Of a stretch of 64,000 nt of DNA, positions 8,542 through 17,744 are shown piece by piece. Made by a program: the position numbers and the translations under genes. This stretch comes from Thermocrinis ruber (lineage in GTDB: Bacteria > Aquificota > Aquificia > Aquificales > Aquificaceae), in the NCBI RefSeq assembly GCF_000512735.1, contig NZ_CP007028.1:496001-560000 (forward strand), given 5' to 3'. Every line of letters starts with the position of its first letter. The first letter of the stretch is position 1. The notes beneath the pieces were generated by a model that saw only the letters and a program-made list of their open reading frames with translations, searched no databases and was not told the DNA's origin.

Positions 8542-9998
8542 AAAGAAGGGTCTTACTCAGGATAATTGTATCTTTTTTAATAACCTTTTTACCCACAGTA
8601 GCCTTTCTTTTCTTTATTTTTCAAAGAATAAGCCAACACAGCTTAATCAAGGAAAGGGACTTTCTGTATAACAACCTAAACAGTTTGCTTGAGCATAAGC
8701 TTAAGGATCTTGAACTTGTTAGCGCTTTGCCAAAGCCACCAGAGAATAAATACTACATAGCCTTTAGGATTAATGGCAACTGCACTGGCGGACCTTACTA
8801 TTGGCTCACCACCGATTCAATTTATTACGGGAAAAATACTTCAATAGGCAACGAATGCTGGTTTTTGGGAGTAAATTTTGTGGAATTGTTGGAGGTAATA
8901 AGGAAGTTTAATAGTGTAGAGTGGGTAATTTTGTACAACAGGTACTATGTAGAAGAACTTCCTAAGGAATTTTTGGACAGATTTGTAAAAGGCAAGATAT
9001 TCAAGGATAACTATGTCATCGCGGGCATGTCAAAACAGGATGTTTTAGATGTTCCCCTTGATACAAGGGGCTATGCGGTGTATGGTAAGTTATGGAACAA
9101 AAACTTGGTGGTAGAGTTCCCTCTCTCGGATAGGAAAGGATTTCCTATGGGAAAGGTGCTTTTTATAAAGGATGTCTCCCAAATATACATAAGTTTCTAT
9201 GTGCTTATGGGTATTCTTAGTGTTTATTCTTTTGCACTTTCCCTTTTGTCTTTTCTACTCCTCTATTTATTCTCTGAAAATTTGGTGAACAGAATAGTAA
9301 AGCTTCAGAAGTTATCCAGCGGGATCAAAGAGGGGAATTTTTCAGGAATTGAGCTTTTGAAGACTGACAAGCCGAAGGATGAGCTTGACCATTTAAGGAA
9401 TAACTTAGTGGATACAGCCCTTACCATAGGTAGGTTGCTTTCGGAGCTTGAGGAGAAAAACAGAGAGCTTCAGGAACTGGCTTATTACGATCCACTCACC
9501 GGTTTGCCAAACAGAAGGTTTTTCTTTGAACACGCAAGCCTTATCTTTGAAGAGGTAAAGAGATACGAAAAACCCCTTTCCCTTTTGGTTATGGACATAG
9601 ACCATTTCAAGAAGATCAACGACACCTATGGGCATGATGTTGGAGATTTGGTTTTGAAGACCTTTGCGAGTGTGCTCAGAGGTATAGTAAGAAAATCGGA
9701 CATATGCGCAAGGTTTGGCGGAGAGGAGTTTGTGGTTCTGCTTCCCAACACGGAGTTGGAGGGGGCAAAGGTTTTGGCGGAAAGGATAAGGACAGCAGTT
9801 GCCAAAAACCCGGTAGAGCATGGTTCTATTGTAATCGTATTTACGGTGAGCATAGGCATCTCTCAATACAGGAAGGGTATGCAGAGTATAGATGAGCTTA
9901 TAAAGGAGGCGGACATTGCCCTCTATTGGGCAAAGGAGGGAGGAAGAAACAGAGTGGAGGTCTTCATTCCCGATGAAACAGTGGAAGCTCAAACTTAG
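8535..9998 (+). CDS. Membrane-anchored diguanylate cyclase (GGDEF)
   Basis: 487-aa signalling protein predicted to make cyclic di-GMP. An N-terminal membrane helix (about 8-28), an extracytoplasmic region of about 190 residues with no recognised sensor fold, a second hydrophobic stretch (about 220-250), a HAMP-like linker and a C-terminal GGDEF domain (about 315-480) follow in order. YYDPLTGLPNRR, MDIDHFKKINDTYGHDVGD and RFGGEEF are the catalytic landmarks. RKSD five residues before GGEEF is an RxxD inhibitory I-site. No EAL or HD-GYP domain is visible. It overlaps dapF by 7 bp and converges on the next gene with a 35-bp overlap. Confidence 0.9.
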   Translation: MLKRRVLLRIIVSFLITFLPTVAFLFFIFQRISQHSLIKERDFLYNNLNSLLEHKLKDLELVSALPKPPENKYYIAFRINGNCTGGPYYWLTTDSIYYGKNTSIGNECWFLGVNFVELLEVIRKFNSVEWVILYNRYYVEELPKEFLDRFVKGKIFKDNYVIAGMSKQDVLDVPLDTRGYAVYGKLWNKNLVVEFPLSDRKGFPMGKVLFIKDVSQIYISFYVLMGILSVYSFALSLLSFLLLYLFSENLVNRIVKLQKLSSGIKEGNFSGIELLKTDKPKDELDHLRNNLVDTALTIGRLLSELEEKNRELQELAYYDPLTGLPNRRFFFEHASLIFEEVKRYEKPLSLLVMDIDHFKKINDTYGHDVGDLVLKTFASVLRGIVRKSDICARFGGEEFVVLLPNTELEGAKVLAERIRTAVAKNPVEHGSIVIVFTVSIGISQYRKGMQSIDELIKEADIALYWAKEGGRNRVEVFIPDETVEAQT

Positions 9999-11349
9999 GA
10001 TTTCCTAAGCTTCTTAGCATGCCCCTTTTGATAACCTCTATGACCTCCGAGGAAAAGGTCCTATCCTTCTGCTTTATGAAGTGATGGAAAAGCACGCCAC
10101 TGGCTTCTAAGCCCAAACCTCTGTTGTTTAGAAACGCCTTAGCGTCTAAGCCCTTAAGGAAGGGATTAGCTTGGTTTAGTCTTCTTTTGGTTGGTCTTCC
10201 CACAAACTGATAGCCATAGACCTCACCTTCTTTTAGAAATACCTTAATCAAGTACTCTTCGTATTCAAAAACCAAGGATTCTTCCGCATCCTCAAAGAGC
10301 CCTCCACTGCCCGCGGGCACCGAGCGTGTCTTTACCGCGTTGTAATCTACAAGACCTGAGTGCTTTACCTTTAAGCCTGCCATGTTGTAGCCCGCTACCG
10401 CACCACCCTGCTGGGCTGGAGGAAACAGGGCAATCCATCTTTGCCTACCCCAAGCATCAATGCCCGAGCATATGTCCCCGGCTGCATACACATCCGGGTC
10501 TGAGGTTCTTTGATATTCATCCACAAGGATACCACCCACCACCCTACCACGGACCTCATCTATGTGAAGCTTTATGTCTGTGTTGGCAACCAAGTGGGTT
10601 CTCGGTCTAACGCCGGTGGAGAGGATCACCAAATCTGCCCTCAAGAACTTCTTCCTGTCGCTCCCGTTTTGAACTATCTCCACCGCCTCCACCCACCCAT
10701 CCTCTCCATGAATTGCCACAACCTGATGGTTCAGATAAAACTCTATACCCTCCTCCCTCTGCAGGACTTCCATGTACCTGTGCGCCATGTATTTGTCCAA
10801 CATCCTAGGAAGAACTCGGTCAAAGAACTCCACCACTGCAACTTCTAAACCCATGCTTCTTAGCGTCTCCGCATCCTCTACCCCTATGGGACCAGCTCCC
10901 ACGATCACAACCCTTTTAACCTTTCCAGAGAGCACAAGATCTCTGATCCTTTTGGCATCGTCCAAATTCTTCGCGGTGGTTACACCTCCCAATTCCCTTC
11001 CGGGTATGGGTGGAATAAAGGCGCTGGCACCCGCCGCAAGCAGGCACTTATCGTAGGGAATTTCCTCCCCGCCCTTGACGATCACCACCTTTCTTTTGTT
11101 ATCAATACCCACCACCTCCTTGTTTGGTCTGAAATCCACCTTGTAGCGCTCGTAAAACTCAAAGCCACCCTTGTAAAAGAGGGCAGACTCTGAAATGTCC
11201 CCCCGGATCACATTCTCCATACAGTTGGGTGCGTAGGTAGGGTAAGGTTCATCAGACAGCACAATGATTTCCGAGTCCTGATCCACTTGTCTGAAGGCTT
11301 CTATGGCAGAGGCGGAGGCTGGACCGTTGCCCACTATTACAACTCGCAT
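9964..11349 (-). CDS. NAD(P)/FAD-dependent pyridine nucleotide-disulphide oxidoreductase
   Basis: 461-aa flavoprotein. An N-terminal FAD-binding Rossmann motif (VIVGNGPASASAIEA), LAAGASAFIPPIPG, an NAD-binding motif (VVIVGAGPIGVEDAETL), the TGVRP strand and VYAAGDIC show the two-dinucleotide fold. Residues around 40 read YAPNCMENV, placing a cysteine where NADH oxidases and CoA-disulphide reductases carry their redox cysteine, but a redox role is only inferred. Relatives include NirB-like and ferredoxin/rubredoxin reductases; the electron acceptor is unknown. Its start is 20 bp from the divergent tRNA-Met and its 3' end overlaps the GGDEF gene by 35 bp. Confidence 0.85.
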   Translation of the reverse strand: MRVVIVGNGPASASAIEAFRQVDQDSEIIVLSDEPYPTYAPNCMENVIRGDISESALFYKGGFEFYERYKVDFRPNKEVVGIDNKRKVVIVKGGEEIPYDKCLLAAGASAFIPPIPGRELGGVTTAKNLDDAKRIRDLVLSGKVKRVVIVGAGPIGVEDAETLRSMGLEVAVVEFFDRVLPRMLDKYMAHRYMEVLQREEGIEFYLNHQVVAIHGEDGWVEAVEIVQNGSDRKKFLRADLVILSTGVRPRTHLVANTDIKLHIDEVRGRVVGGILVDEYQRTSDPDVYAAGDICSGIDAWGRQRWIALFPPAQQGGAVAGYNMAGLKVKHSGLVDYNAVKTRSVPAGSGGLFEDAEESLVFEYEEYLIKVFLKEGEVYGYQFVGRPTKRRLNQANPFLKGLDAKAFLNNRGLGLEASGVLFHHFIKQKDRTFSSEVIEVIKRGMLRSLGNPKFELPLFHRE

Positions 11350-11369
11350 TATATAATATTAATATAGCA
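11350..11369. promoter_or_regulatory. Divergent FAD oxidoreductase / tRNA-Met promoter region
   Basis: The 20-bp gap is almost entirely A+T. TATAAT on the plus strand (11352-11357) faces the tRNA and TATATT or TAATAT on the minus strand (11366-11356 region) faces the oxidoreductase. The two -10 elements must share DNA. No clear -35 is seen. Confidence 0.5.
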
Positions 11370-11443
11370 GGCGGCGTAGCTCAGCTGGTTAGAGCGGAGA
11401 TCTCATAAGTCTCAGGTCGGAGGTTCGAGTCCTCCCGCCGCCA
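11370..11443 (+). tRNA. tRNA-Met (CAT)
   Basis: A 74-nt cloverleaf: acceptor GGCGGCG/CGCCGCC, D arm GCTC...GAGC, anticodon stem GAGAT/GTCTC with loop CTCATAA (anticodon CAT), T arm GGAGG/CCTCC around TTCGAGT, discriminator A. CCA is not encoded. The closed first acceptor pair (G-C) argues against initiator tRNA. Elongator Met or lysidine-modified Ile2 cannot be separated by eye. Its end is 1 base from the convergent ligase stop. Confidence 0.92.
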
Positions 11444-11444
11444 C

Positions 11445-13163
11445 TTACTCCTCAATCTTAACCTTCCTTTGCATCTGGAACATTCTCAGCACCTCTTCCA
11501 CCGTGGTAGCATCCTCTGGCAGTTTGTCTGCCCTGACAAAGCTAACAGCCCTTGGAAATCGGAGGGCGTATCCGGGACCATCGCCTACCTTCCCGGCAGT
11601 ATGCAAAGGTGAGCGGGTGATCTCGTCCGCAGAGACGGTTATAACATACCTTGGTTCTACCCACACGTCGGGAGTTATAAGAGAATCAACCCTCGCGTGC
11701 CTGTGTTCTAACTTTATGTGGTCTAACATTTCCTTTAGCCTGACCCATTCTTCTTCTGTGAAACCCGAGCCTACCTTAGAGATAGTTTTAAAGGTGTCTG
11801 TGGAAGGGTCATAGACCGCGGTAAGCAGAGCACCTATTCCAAGTTTGCTCCTTGCACCCCTTCCGTAAAAGTAGCCCACGATCACCAGGTCCAAGGTGTC
11901 CGCCAACTGTCCTTTATAGCTCCTCTTTAGCTTTACCCAGTTAAAGTTTCTTGAACCTGCTGTGTATGGCGCATCAAGCCTTTTGCCCATAATACCCTCA
12001 AGTCCTCTAACTATGGCATCCTCAAAGAAATCCTCTACCTCCTTTGCCGAGTCCACGATTTTGAGCTCCGAAAGCTCCAGAGTATTACCGGGAACTATTA
12101 ACTCCTCCAACTTTTTCCTTCTTTCTATGAAGGGCTTGACCGTATAGTCCTCCCCTTCCAAATACAGCAGGTCAAAGCAAAAGAGCTTTAGTGGGTACTC
12201 CTTGGCAAACTCATAAACATCATACTTTCTCTTTCTTTGAATGGTAATCTGAAAGGGATAGAACTCTCCCGTCTGCTCATTAACCGCCAACGCCTCACCC
12301 TCTAAGATAATTTTTTCTATCGGAAGTTCTCCAATGGCAGACTTTATCTCAGGAAACATATCCGTCATGGGCTCCAGATTGCGAGAATAGATATACACCT
12401 CCTTACCCTTTTTGTGGACTTGCAGTCTAAAGCCATCATACTTTGCCTCTATGGCGCACCTTCCAAGCCTTCTGATTAACTCCTCTGCATCTGCAACCCT
12501 CTCCGCCAGAGCCATCCGAACAGGGTATCCGGGCTCTATCTTAAACTCCAAAAGTCCATCCTTTCCTTTTTCCACCAGTGTGCGGGCCACAAGACCAAGG
12601 TCCGAGCACAGATTGTATGCCCTTTCCACTAAATCTTTGTAAGACCTACTTCCCAAGAGCAATGCCAATGCTTCTATGATAGTTGCTGTGCCCACTCCCA
12701 AACGAAGGTTTCCTACAATGATCCTTAGTGCAAACTTTGCCTCAATGCCAGATAATGCTTTAAGAAGGTTTATAAGAAGCATAACCTTATCTAAGGTTCC
12801 CCTTGCCCTGGCTATTGCCATCAGCTCATCATAGACCTGCGAAAGGCTAAGCCCCCTTCCTTCCCTCTTTATGACCTCCATAGCAACCATTCCCACATCA
12901 CCAAATCTTTTATAGATCTGCTGTATTTGGGCTAACCTAATACCCACCGCCTTTGAAAGGGCTTCTAGGGCTAACTTTTCCGAAACTCCAAACTCCAAAC
13001 CTACAAAGGAGGGCACCAATTCTCCCATAGTGAGATAGACAAGCTTTCCAATCTCTTCTTTATCAGCCTTTGAAAAAAGCTCATAAAGTAGCTCGGACAT
13101 TTCAAGCCGGCTGGTGGTCTCCTCAAGCTTCTGAAAGAATTGGGCAACTTCTAAGAATTTCAC
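11445..13163 (-). CDS. lig: ATP-dependent DNA ligase (archaeal/eukaryotic type)
   Basis: 572-aa ligase joining nicked DNA with ATP. An all-helical N-terminal DNA-binding domain (about 1-200) is followed by the nucleotidyltransferase domain with motif I EAKYDGFRLQVH (adenylated lysine near 241), EGEALAV, EGIMGKRLDAPY and WVKLKRSY, then an OB-fold part containing DLVIVGYFYGRG. This is the DNA-ligase-I layout typical of archaea; most bacteria rely on NAD-dependent LigA, but Aquificales are known to carry such an enzyme. The start is GTG (13163); a TAAAAT on the minus strand (13176-13171) ends 7 bases before it. Confidence 0.93.
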   Translation of the reverse strand: MKFLEVAQFFQKLEETTSRLEMSELLYELFSKADKEEIGKLVYLTMGELVPSFVGLEFGVSEKLALEALSKAVGIRLAQIQQIYKRFGDVGMVAMEVIKREGRGLSLSQVYDELMAIARARGTLDKVMLLINLLKALSGIEAKFALRIIVGNLRLGVGTATIIEALALLLGSRSYKDLVERAYNLCSDLGLVARTLVEKGKDGLLEFKIEPGYPVRMALAERVADAEELIRRLGRCAIEAKYDGFRLQVHKKGKEVYIYSRNLEPMTDMFPEIKSAIGELPIEKIILEGEALAVNEQTGEFYPFQITIQRKRKYDVYEFAKEYPLKLFCFDLLYLEGEDYTVKPFIERRKKLEELIVPGNTLELSELKIVDSAKEVEDFFEDAIVRGLEGIMGKRLDAPYTAGSRNFNWVKLKRSYKGQLADTLDLVIVGYFYGRGARSKLGIGALLTAVYDPSTDTFKTISKVGSGFTEEEWVRLKEMLDHIKLEHRHARVDSLITPDVWVEPRYVITVSADEITRSPLHTAGKVGDGPGYALRFPRAVSFVRADKLPEDATTVEEVLRMFQMQRKVKIEE

Positions 13164-13180
13164 CCTTATAATTTTATCCG
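13164..13180. promoter_or_regulatory. 17-bp divergent promoter region, ligase / fabZ
   Basis: Plus-strand TATAAT (13167-13172) ends 8 bases before fabZ ATG. Minus-strand TAAAAT (13176-13171) ends 7 bases before the ligase GTG. The two -10 hexamers overlap by 2 bp, so RNA polymerase could not occupy both at once. No Shine-Dalgarno exists on either side. Confidence 0.65.
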
Positions 13181-13627
13181 ATGGACATACTGGAAATAAT
13201 GCAAATCCTCCCCCACAGATATCCCTTACTGCTCGTGGATAGAATTTTGGAGATAGAACTGGGAAAAAGGATAGTAGGATTAAAAAACGTGTCCATAAAC
13301 GAGCCCTACTTTCAAGGGCATTTTCCGGGCTTTCCCCTCATGCCGGGTGTTTACATCCTTGAAGCTTTGGCACAGGTGGGTGGAATTTTGATGATCAAGT
13401 CTTTGAACTTGGAGATCGGCAAATACGCCGTAGTTTTTGCGGGCATAGATGACGCCCGGTTCAAAAAGCCCGTCTATCCGGGTGATCAACTTATCCTTGA
13501 GTTGGAAGCGATCGCCCTCAAAAAGAGCCTTTCAAAGATGAAAGGCACTGCCAAGGTGGATAACCAAGTGGTGGCAGAGGCGATCCTTTATGCGTCCGCA
13601 AGAGAACTTTCACAACTGAAAAAATAG
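13181..13627 (+). CDS. fabZ: 3-hydroxyacyl-ACP dehydratase
   Basis: Hot-dog fold enzyme that dehydrates 3-hydroxyacyl-ACP in fatty acid elongation. [16 protein letters not shown] at the start and [23 protein letters not shown] (catalytic His, and the Glu in LEALAQ) identify it. It is 148 aa, as usual. It opens a plus-strand run and is probably translated from a leaderless mRNA. Confidence 0.95.
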   Translation: MDILEIMQILPHRYPLLLVDRILEIELGKRIVGLKNVSINEPYFQGHFPGFPLMPGVYILEALAQVGGILMIKSLNLEIGKYAVVFAGIDDARFKKPVYPGDQLILELEAIALKKSLSKMKGTAKVDNQVVAEAILYASARELSQLKK

Positions 13628-13643
13628 TGTTATATTTTTACGT

Positions 13644-14528
13644 ATGGCAGAGTTTGAAGAAAGAGAAGAAATAAGGAGGGAAGAGGTAGAGCCGGACCTT
13701 TCGGCGGTATATACGGGCTCCCAAGCTATAGCAAAAGCTCCGGAGATCTACGGAGTAGCAACCGGCATAGAGGGTTTAGATGACCTCTTTTTCATAGTAA
13801 AGCAGGTAGGCAAAAAGTTGGAAAAGGTCTCCCTAAAAGGCATACCAGCCTATTCTGTTATGAACCTTACGGGGGTTTCCGACACGGGCAAGTCTCTGAT
13901 GGCAGAGCAGTTTACCGTTTTCCGTGCCAGCAGAGGGGATAGAGTTGCCTTTGTAACCGTTGAATCTCCCGCCAATTTTGTGTCTGCATCCCTAAAGCTT
14001 AGGGCAATGGCTATGGGTTTGGACTTTGACCAATTCCAGGATAACATAATCCTCATAGACGCTGCATCCTCCACAAGAATCAGGGAAAATGTGCCAGACC
14101 TTTTGGCAACCTTAGCCTACGTTATAAAGAACTACAAGGTCAAATTTACCGTGATAGACTCTGTGACGGGTTTATTTGAGAACAAGGAGATGATGGCGAG
14201 GGCTGTTGTTAGACGGCTATACAACTTTATGAAAAAGTGGTATCAAACTGCGATCTTCGTGTCTCAAAAGAGAAGCGGTCATGAGGAGCTAACCGCGGAG
14301 GCAGCTGGAGGCTACGCGGTAGGGCATATAGTGGATGGCACAATGGTCTTGGCAAAGGAGCTTATAGACTCTCCCTACAAGGCAAAGATGTATAAAAAGA
14401 GCGTAGGAGATATAGTTAGGCTCTTTAGGATAGATGGGTGTAGAATGTCTGGGCACGATACAAGAACCCACTTCCTTGAGATCACAGAAACAGGCTTGGT
14501 TAGAATAAAAGAACCCATAGGAGGTTAA
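13644..14528 (+). CDS. Archaeal-type KaiC-like RecA-superfamily ATPase
   Basis: 294-aa single KaiC/RadA-type ATPase domain. TGIEGLDDLFF opens the domain, TGVSDTGKSLMAEQF is a Walker A variant (D replaces the first conserved small residue of GxxxxGK), FVTVESPANFV follows, VKFTVIDSVTGLF is Walker B, and IFVSQKRSGHEELTAEAAGGYAVGHIVDGTMVL covers the sensor region. It closely resembles the single-domain KaiC family common in archaea (AF_0351-like), not the double-domain clock KaiC. The family's function is unknown. The following gene is its usual partner, 4 bp downstream. TATATT (13631-13636) ends 7 bases before ATG. About 30 charged residues precede the domain. Confidence 0.85.
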   Translation: MAEFEEREEIRREEVEPDLSAVYTGSQAIAKAPEIYGVATGIEGLDDLFFIVKQVGKKLEKVSLKGIPAYSVMNLTGVSDTGKSLMAEQFTVFRASRGDRVAFVTVESPANFVSASLKLRAMAMGLDFDQFQDNIILIDAASSTRIRENVPDLLATLAYVIKNYKVKFTVIDSVTGLFENKEMMARAVVRRLYNFMKKWYQTAIFVSQKRSGHEELTAEAAGGYAVGHIVDGTMVLAKELIDSPYKAKMYKKSVGDIVRLFRIDGCRMSGHDTRTHFLEITETGLVRIKEPIGG

Positions 14529-14532
14529 AGCC

Positions 14533-15198
14533 ATGGTAATTGAAATCACAGGAGTGCCAACAAGTGAAGCAGGCGCAGACCTTGAACAGCTTGTTACGAG
14601 GGTCTTCTTTAAGGCCATCGACCTTTTGGGTGGTCTGAGCAAGCTTACCGAATTCAGGACTCTTACATGGCTACCCAGCTTGGCAAGGGCAGCCTATGTG
14701 GTGGTTTTGAGGGAGGAATATCTGCGCACCGAGGAGGAGATAGCCCAAAAGGTAGGACTCACCAAAAACACAGTTAGGAGTATTCTAAGGGCAGACCCAA
14801 CCTTGGCAATGGAAAAAATTCAAAAGCTTGAGGAGTTGGCAAAGGAAGAGCTGAAGGAGATGAAGGTGCATACCGCGGGAGGTATTGCAAAGCTTGCCTA
14901 CAAGATGGTTAAGGAGGGCAACGAGGCTGAAATCCTCAGCCACTTTTGCACCGTTGTGGCAGAAGAGGTGGCAAGAGCCCTTGACATTCCTTGGGCTTAT
15001 GCGGTGCTGAAGCACCTAAGGGGCGTGAAGTTTCCCATTCAAGATAGCCAAGTGCTAAAGGAAAGGCTAAAGGGTGTAAAGATAAAAACCTATCCCGCTG
15101 AGGAGGTGGTGGATAAACTTCCATACCCAATAAGAACACCAGCAGTTCTGTTGCACGAGATAAAGCTTGCAATTTCTGCACTTGAGGAACAGAAGTAA
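14533..15198 (+). CDS. KaiC-partner regulatory protein with HTH
   Basis: 221-aa protein resembling the probable regulatory proteins found beside archaeal KaiC-like genes (TIGR03879-type near-KaiC domain). RTEEEIAQKVGLTKNTVRSI (about 62-82) reads as a helix-turn-helix, after an N-terminal region LEQLVTRVFFKAIDLLGG. The C-terminal half is mostly helical with no motif I can name. A good GGAGGTTAAAG ribosome site sits in the 4-bp gap and upstream codons, so translation is coupled to the ATPase. A role in sensing or transcription control is inferred from context. Confidence 0.7.
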   Translation: MVIEITGVPTSEAGADLEQLVTRVFFKAIDLLGGLSKLTEFRTLTWLPSLARAAYVVVLREEYLRTEEEIAQKVGLTKNTVRSILRADPTLAMEKIQKLEELAKEELKEMKVHTAGGIAKLAYKMVKEGNEAEILSHFCTVVAEEVARALDIPWAYAVLKHLRGVKFPIQDSQVLKERLKGVKIKTYPAEEVVDKLPYPIRTPAVLLHEIKLAISALEEQK

Positions 15199-15205
15199 TT
15201 TATAA

Positions 15206-16212
<1,007 letters not shown>

Positions 16213-16213
<1 letters not shown>

Positions 16214-17733
16214 TGTTCTGCCGAATAAGGAGCGGAGGGGTTATTGGTATTGACGGTTTTTTGGTGGATGTAGAAATAGACTTCTCTCCAGGGCTTCCTC
16301 AGTTTAACATAGTGGGACTACCAGACAAAGCCATAAACGAGGCAAAGGACAGGGTTAGGTCTGCCTTAAAGAACGTGGGCTTTCAACTGCCTTCCAAAAG
16401 GATCACCGTAAATTTGGCACCCTCCCACCTGAAAAAGCAGGGAACTTTATACGACCTTCCCATTGCGGTGGGTATTTTAAAGCTATCGGGAGTTTTGGAT
16501 GTGGACGAGGAGACGGTCTTTCTGGGAGAGCTCTCTTTGGACGGAAAGGTAAATCCGGTCAGTGGCGTCCTTCCCATTGTTTTATCCTTAAAGGAGAAGG
16601 GCTTTAGAAGGTTTGTGGTGCCAAAGGCGAACGCAAAAGAGGGTGCCATCGTTCAAGGTGCAGAGGTTTACGGTGTTGAGTCCTTAAACCAGCTCATAGC
16701 CTTTTTGAGAGGAGAGAAGGAGTTAAAGCCAGAGGAGGTGGACCTTAACGAGCTCTTTTCAAAAGCCTTTGATTACAGCATAGACCTTGCGGACGTAAAA
16801 GGACAGTATGAGGCAAAAAAGGCTCTGGAGATCTCCGCAGCGGGCATGCACAACTTACTGCTGATCGGTCCTCCGGGGGCAGGAAAAAGCATGCTCGCCA
16901 AAAGGATCGTAACCATCTTGCCTCCTCTGTCTTTGGAGGAAGCCTTAGAGGTTAGCAAAATATACAGCGTGGCGGGTATGCTCAAGGAGCCTCTGATGGT
17001 TCAAAGACCCTTCCGGGCACCTCATTACACAGCCTCAGAGGTGGCGTTGATAGGTGGCGGTAGCAATCCAACGCCCGGGGAGATCTCCTTAGCCCACCGG
17101 GGAGTGCTCTTTTTGGACGAAATGGTGGAGTTTAACCGTAAAACCTTGGAAGCCCTCAGGCAACCCATAGAGGACGGCTACGTTAGCATATCAAGGGTGG
17201 GTGGCAGGGTAACCTTTCCCTCCAACTTCATCTTGGTGGGTGCCACAAACCCATGCCCCTGTGGAAACTACCGAAATCCCTACAAGGCATGCGTATGTTC
17301 TCCTGCCCAAATAAGGGCTTATCAGTCCAAGCTCTCGGGACCCATCTTAGACCGTATAGACCTAAAGGTATGGGTGGAGCCAGTGGAGGTCCAAGAACTG
17401 GTAAATCCAAGCCCGGGCGAGAGCTCCAAAGAGGTCAGGGAGAGGGTTATGAGGGCATACCAAATTCAGAGGGAGAGGTTTAAAAACTCCAGGACCAAGT
17501 TCAACGGACAGATGACAGAAAAGGAGATAGAAAAGTACTGCATCTTAACGCCAAAGGCAAAGGAACTTTTGGAGAGGGCTATGGACAAGTTTCATTTGAG
17601 CGGAAGGTCTTACGCAAGGCTTTTAAAGGTTTCAAGAACCATCGCAGACTTGGAGGGGGAAGAGCAAATAAAGGAACATCACATAGCACAGGCAATCCAG
17701 TATAGAATTGAGGACAAGCTTGAAAGCATGTAA
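16213..17733 (+). CDS. comM: YifB/ComM family Mg-chelatase-like AAA+ ATPase
   Basis: 506-aa protein with an N-terminal Lon-protease-like (ChlI) domain (DFSPGLPQFNIVGLPDKAINEAKDRVRSAL; no proteolysis implied), a central AAA+ domain with Walker A GPPGAGKSMLAKR near 222 and Walker B GVLFLDEM, a Cys cluster NPCPCGNYRNPYKACVC, and a C-terminal helical domain. In Vibrio and Haemophilus ComM acts as a branch-migration helicase in natural transformation; that role is inferred here. Its ATG overlaps the gapA stop by one base. Confidence 0.92.
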
Positions 17734-17744
17734 AATTTAATTTG

